Assembly (NCBI RefSeq): GCF_027257875.1
Contig: NZ_JAPVQY010000065.1
Coordinates: forward strand, 1 to 44,774
Direction: 5' to 3'
DNA: 44,774 nt
DNA from: Burkholderia sp. IMCC1007
Lineage (GTDB): Bacteria; Pseudomonadota; Gammaproteobacteria; Burkholderiales; Burkholderiaceae
Shown here: piece by piece, positions 43,888-44,774 of the stretch
Layout: each line of letters starts with the position of its first letter
How positions within the stretch are numbered: the first letter of the stretch is position 1
Made by a program: the position numbers and the translations under genes
The notes under the pieces: generated by a model
Told to the model about the DNA's origin: nothing
What the model saw: only the letters and a program-made list of their open reading frames with translations
Databases searched by the model: none

Positions 43888-44774
43888 ATGATCGAACGAA
43901 ACGAATCCGTCGCGGCCAGGCCGACCGCCGAATACCGCGCGCTCGACGCCGCGCACCACATCCACCCGTTTTCCGACATGGGCGCGCTGAATCGCGCGGG
44001 CAGCCGCGTGATCGTGAAGGCCGACGGCGTCTACCTGTGGGACTCGGACGGCAACAAGGTGATCGACGGGATGGCCGGGCTCTGGTGCGTGAACGTCGGC
44101 TACGGCCGCAAGGAGCTCGCGGACGCCGCGTATCGCCAGTTGCAGGAACTGCCGTTCTACAACACGTTCTTCAAGACCACGCACCCGCCGGTGATCGAGC
44201 TGTCGGCGATGCTCGCCGAGGTGACACCCGCGGGTTTCAACCACTTCTTCTATTGCAACAGCGGCTCGGAAGGCAACGACACCGTGCTGCGGCTCGTGCA
44301 TCAGTACTGGCGCGTGCAGGGCAAGCCGCAGAAGAAATACGTGATCTCGCGCAAGAACGGCTATCACGGCTCGACGATCGCCGGCGGCACGCTCGGCGGG
44401 ATGGGCTACATGCACGAGCAGATGCCGTCGAAGGTCGAGCACATCGTGCACATCGACCAGCCGTATTTCTTCGGCGAAGCGCAGCCGGGCGAGACGCCCG
44501 ACGCATTCGGCCTCGCACGCGCGCAGCAGCTCGAAGCGAAGATCCTCGAACTCGGCGCGGAGAACGTCGCGGCGTTCATCGGCGAGCCGTTCCAGGGCGC
44601 GGGCGGCGTGATCTTCCCGCCGTCGACGTACTGGCCGGAAATCGAGCGGATCTGCCGCAAGTACGACATCCTGCTCGTCGCCGACGAAGTGATCGGCGGG
44701 TTCGGCCGCACCGGCGAATGGTTCGCACACCAGCATTTCGGCTTCGAGCCGGACCTGATCACGATGGCCAAGGG
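43888..44774 (+). CDS. spuC: Putrescine/polyamine:pyruvate aminotransferase, 3' end outside window
   Basis: Class III PLP-dependent aminotransferase; 295 codons are visible and the frame runs off the window. Family features are HIHPFSDMGALNRAG at the start, FYCNSGSEGNDTVLRL, SRKNGYHGSTIAGG, VADEVIGGFGRTG with the PLP-contacting Asp, and the Schiff-base lysine of ITMAKG at 44769-44771, just before the edge. It resembles SpuC, which transaminates putrescine to 4-aminobutanal. ATG at 43888 is preceded by GCGGAG. No plus-strand stop occurs before the end, so a minus-strand frame here is a shadow. Confidence 0.9.
   Translation, partial: MIERNESVAARPTAEYRALDAAHHIHPFSDMGALNRAGSRVIVKADGVYLWDSDGNKVIDGMAGLWCVNVGYGRKELADAAYRQLQELPFYNTFFKTTHPPVIELSAMLAEVTPAGFNHFFYCNSGSEGNDTVLRLVHQYWRVQGKPQKKYVISRKNGYHGSTIAGGTLGGMGYMHEQMPSKVEHIVHIDQPYFFGEAQPGETPDAFGLARAQQLEAKILELGAENVAAFIGEPFQGAGGVIFPPSTYWPEIERICRKYDILLVADEVIGGFGRTGEWFAHQHFGFEPDLITMAK

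Noticed and set aside
43819..44736. 305-codon minus-strand frame at the right edge
   Set aside because: It is antisense to a clear aminotransferase whose plus-strand frame has no stop before the window end.

Overview
The window looks like chromosomal DNA of a Burkholderia, most likely the B. cepacia complex. The evidence is very high GC with G/C-rich third codon positions, characteristic protein families (DUF475/TerC, a seven-gene hut operon with HutF and HutG, DUF4212 plus SSS symporter), and many short intergenic tandem repeats. The species call is an inference; no database was consulted. There is no rRNA, CRISPR array, insertion sequence or prophage. There is one tRNA, one decayed gene remnant and several simple-sequence arrays.

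Layout. 1-4273: 3' part of acs (acetyl-CoA synthetase), a terminator, and a two-gene sodium:solute symporter (DUF4212 small subunit plus SSS large subunit). 4522-4905: tRNA-Ser(GGA) with its terminator, then a C-terminal scrap of a TonB-dependent siderophore receptor. 5338-10072: compact tellurite/stress ('ter') operon of telA, a vWA gene, a DUF475 TerC-like gene, terD and an unknown gene. 10278-12172: a HAD-IB phosphatase facing a fatty acid desaturase whose C-terminus is a collagen-like GPV repeat. 12477-14874: lactonase-family gene and ACS-type MFS transporter, with a palindromic operator upstream.

15132-24827 is the most interesting region. On the minus strand are cysD, a cysN-cysC fusion and a LuxR-type regulator. 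On the plus strand, diverging from cysD, are DUF1214, PAPS sulfotransferase, SDR and DHH phosphoesterase genes. Facing them is a minus-strand pair (SRPBCC, NTF2-like). The cysD/DUF1214 promoter region holds a perfect 19-bp inverted repeat. Its half-site recurs, in the same orientation relative to transcription, upstream of the SRPBCC gene and in weaker form upstream of the luxR gene. I read this as a self-contained, co-regulated sulfation system: sulfate activation to PAPS, transfer to an unknown (perhaps lipid or isoprenoid) acceptor, tailoring, and possible pAp recycling. The acceptor is not identifiable from sequence.

24847-31634: a long octanucleotide array, phrB photolyase, a pentanucleotide array, a small membrane protein and an MFS gene, a LysR regulator, an alpha/beta hydrolase and a phosphopantetheinyl transferase. 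31601-41103: a polar amino-acid binding protein, then the hut operon hutH-hutC-hutU-hutD-hutI-hutF-hutG, with two HutC-type operators at its promoter and a strong terminator at its end. 41703-44774: start of a putrescine-catabolism operon (puuD-like, puuA-like, spuC-like), cut by the window edge.
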